From Lachnospiraceae bacterium UBA5895 (lineage in GTDB: Bacteria; Bacillota; Clostridia; Lachnospirales; Lachnospiraceae), in contig DJEP01000119.1 of the NCBI GenBank assembly GCA_002431915.1, positions 1-7,593 of the forward strand: a stretch of DNA of 7,593 nt, given 5' to 3'. This document shows positions 6,536 to 7,593 of this stretch, piece by piece. The notes beneath the pieces are model-generated. The model was not told the DNA's origin. It did not search any database and worked only from the letters and a program-made list of their open reading frames with translations. The position numbers were made by a program, and so were the translations under genes. The stretch's first letter is position 1, and each line of letters starts with the position of its first letter.

Positions 6536-7147
6536 CTAGAATAACTGCAACCAGAGAAAACGCCCGCCATAGATCAGCCAAAGCACAGACAGAAGCGACA
6601 ACAGGATACAGACGATGGTCTCTGCCAGCCTCCGGGGTCTCTTGCGAAGTAACGGCGGCAGAGCGATAGCGAGCAGAAGGATCGGAATTCCGTACCGGAA
6701 AAGCATAAGCCCGATGGCAAAGGCACCTAAAGCCAGGGTGAAGAGTGCTTCGTCTAAATTTACTTCGTTTTGTATAAAATAGAAAGCACCGGTAAAGAAG
6801 AGAAACGCAAGAAGTATCACAGAAAAAATACTAAGACAGAGGATGCGAATCCATTTCGCGGCTCTGTCTTTTTTCTGTTGTCTTGCTTCGGTGATGACAT
6901 CACTGAGGATTGCGTTGGTATCTGCAGAGGGCAGCGCAAGCTTCTCCCCGCGGCACAGTTCCTCGACCGATACCGATAGTACAGCCGCCAGAGTATCTAA
7001 CAGAGCAATATCCGGGTAGGCATTGCCCGTCTCCCAACGGGAGACTGCCTTATTTGTGACATGCAATTGCTCCGCTAACTGTTGCTGTGTCAGTCCGAGA
7101 GCTATCCGCTGTTCTTTAATAAAATTACCCATCTGTGTCTTATCCAT
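6536..7147 (-). CDS. XRE-family transcriptional regulator with C-terminal membrane domain
   Basis: The N-terminus (about residues 6-64) is a Cro/C1-type helix-turn-helix. It reads KEQRIALGLTQQQLAEQ, then the recognition helix region VTNKAVSRWETG at residues 30-41, and YPDIALLDTLAAVL. After a short linker (about 66-98) come hydrophobic segments near residues 100-125, 134-150, 152-168 and 177-195, with the basic stretch RKRPRR between the third and fourth. The protein therefore looks like a membrane-anchored one-component regulator, a layout common in Firmicutes. The signal sensed is unknown. The ATG at 7147 is preceded by GGAGG (complement of 7153-7157) at five bases, which fixes the start. 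The 203-residue frame is complete. It is convergent with the ATPase gene and transcribed away from the AT-rich region at the right, which could contain its targets. Confidence 0.9.
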   Translation of the reverse strand: MDKTQMGNFIKEQRIALGLTQQQLAEQLHVTNKAVSRWETGNAYPDIALLDTLAAVLSVSVEELCRGEKLALPSADTNAILSDVITEARQQKKDRAAKWIRILCLSIFSVILLAFLFFTGAFYFIQNEVNLDEALFTLALGAFAIGLMLFRYGIPILLLAIALPPLLRKRPRRLAETIVCILLSLLSVLWLIYGGRFLWLQLF

Positions 7148-7177
7148 ATATCCCTCCGTGGTCTGATCTTTGACTCC

Positions 7178-7206
7178 AGTATAGAAAAAATGCCGGAAGA
7201 AAGCAA
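7178..7206 (-). promoter_or_regulatory. Promoter of the XRE regulator gene
   Basis: On the minus strand TTGCTT (complement of 7201-7206) and TATACT (complement of 7178-7183) are separated by exactly 17 bases. The -10 matches five of six consensus positions and the -35 matches three. Transcription would start near 7171, giving a leader of about 25 bases that includes the GGAGG site. Confidence 0.6.
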
Positions 7207-7357
7207 TCTACGGAAGCGAGAATGCCCGAAAATAAGTGGCTCATTGTGTAGGGTACTGTAAAACGGACGAATGCCCACAGCGAACGGAGTATTCTCGAAA
7301 AGATATTCCATCTGCCGTGGTTGTTTTGTTTTTCTAAATAACCTTAAACTGGTTAAA

Positions 7358-7487
7358 ATAGTAAAAAAATCTGAGTTGAGAAAAGATTTTTTGTGTAATA
7401 GACCATTTCCTTCAATTATAGTAAAAACAAATCCGTTTCAAGCTAGAAAATTTACTATTGTCTGTTATTTGACTGATTTTAGTAAAA
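7358..7487. repeat. Recurring ATAGTAAA boxes at about 60-base spacing
   Basis: ATAGTAAA occurs at 7358-7365 and 7418-7425, and TAGTAAAA again at 7480-7487, giving steps of 60 and 61 bases. The exact reverse complement TTTACTAT lies at 7451-7458, so the second copy and this one form an eight-base inverted repeat. The first two copies are also followed by AATC within a few bases. Regular spacing close to whole helical turns suggests repeated protein-binding sites. The region is very AT-rich, so chance matches are easier than usual. Confidence 0.45.
7364..7392. repeat. AT-rich hairpin with flanking A and T runs
   Basis: AAAAAATCT (7364-7372) and AGATTTTTT (7384-7392) are perfect nine-base arms around an 11-base loop. 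The A-run/T-run layout resembles a bidirectional terminator, but the stem has a single G-C pair and would be weak. It overlaps the first ATAGTAAA box. Confidence 0.4.
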
Positions 7488-7510
7488 TTACAAGAAGAAT
7501 ACTGGAAAGT

Positions 7511-7593
7511 TACGCGTGCAATGAGCCGCGCATAGGCATAGTGAAGACAGTGATGGGCGCTTGCGCACAAATCGCTGTCTTTACTTATGCCGT
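7511..7593 (+). ncRNA. Candidate structured RNA: two abutting hairpins, cut by the window edge
   Basis: Directly after the AT-rich stretch, GCGTG (7514-7518) pairs with CGCGC (7527-7531) around an eight-base loop, helped by outer TA/TA pairs at 7511-7512 and 7533-7534. Immediately adjoining it, 7535-7554 pairs with 7571-7591 in 20 base pairs with two G-T wobbles and one bulged base (T7585). The loop contains a further GCG-CTTG-CGC mini-hairpin at 7557-7566. The wobbles and the bulge are what an RNA tolerates, and no open frame with a ribosome binding site covers the structure. It does not match a riboswitch, tmRNA, SRP RNA or RNase P that I recognise. Options are a retron-type RNA, another mobile-element RNA, a leader for a gene beyond the edge, or a DNA-level inverted repeat. 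Strand is assigned only because the AT-rich region lies on its left. Confidence 0.45.

Larger units (their letters stand above)
7207..7510. other. Gene-free, AT-rich intergenic region
   Basis: No reading frame here has a ribosome binding site or recognisable product. From 7207 to about 7320 composition is ordinary; AATGCCC occurs twice, and CGAGAATGC and GTATTCTCG form a long-range inverted pair. From about 7320 to 7510 the sequence is strongly AT-rich with A and T runs. It includes a small TAACC/GGTTA inverted pair (7339-7343 and 7351-7355), the ATAGTAAA boxes and an AT-rich hairpin described separately. A TTGACT at 7469-7474 could be a -35 box reading right, but no good -10 follows at 16-18 bases; AAGAAT at 7495-7500 is the nearest. 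Confidence 0.5.

Noticed and set aside
6475..6669. Plus-strand 64-codon frame after the ATPase gene
   Set aside because: It has no ribosome binding site and lies mostly antisense to the end of the XRE regulator gene.
7102..7311. Minus-strand 69-codon frame upstream of the regulator
   Set aside because: It overlaps the regulator's start and promoter in another frame, with no ribosome binding site and no recognisable protein.
7511..7593. Known riboswitch, tmRNA, SRP RNA, RNase P or group II intron start
   Set aside because: None of the hallmark sequences I know for these families is visible. The group II GUGYG-like start was considered, but the match is too weak.

Overview
The window reads as chromosomal DNA of a Gram-positive gut Clostridia member, most likely Lachnospiraceae. 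The evidence is the set of protein families (a DUF3502-type sugar-binding lipoprotein with LplB/YtcP-like permeases, a GH32 enzyme, a NimA-like flavoprotein, an XRE regulator with a membrane tail), strong GGAGG ribosome binding sites and moderate GC. Genus cannot be fixed by eye.

Left part (116-3877, + strand): an operon for uptake and cleavage of a sucrose/fructan-type sugar, ending in a strong intrinsic terminator. Gene order is binding protein, permease 1, permease 2, GH32 hydrolase. Three of the four genes are broken, each differently. The binding protein has an internal deletion that also shifts the frame. Permease 2 has an in-frame TGA. The GH32 gene has lost its whole catalytic propeller in frame, leaving a short leader joined to the beta-sandwich. 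Only permease 1 looks intact. The operon appears to be decaying, or the strain or assembly carries a recombined version of it.

Middle part (3878-6460, + strand): a possible 34-codon small gene, then a NimA-like/pyridoxamine-phosphate-oxidase-fold flavoprotein. Next comes an array of six regularly spaced palindromic units (arms TATACCC/GGGTATA, 50-52 bp period), a small perfect inverted repeat, and a HerA/YjgR-like (DUF853) ATPase gene.

Right part (6536-7593): a convergent minus-strand gene for an XRE-type regulator with a C-terminal membrane domain, with a recognisable promoter. Beyond it are about 390 bases without a convincing protein gene. These hold a very AT-rich stretch with recurring ATAGTAAA boxes, then at the right edge two abutting hairpins, one with 20 base pairs. 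This edge looks like the start of a structured RNA or mobile element cut off by the window, and it is the best candidate for something undescribed. What it belongs to cannot be decided here.
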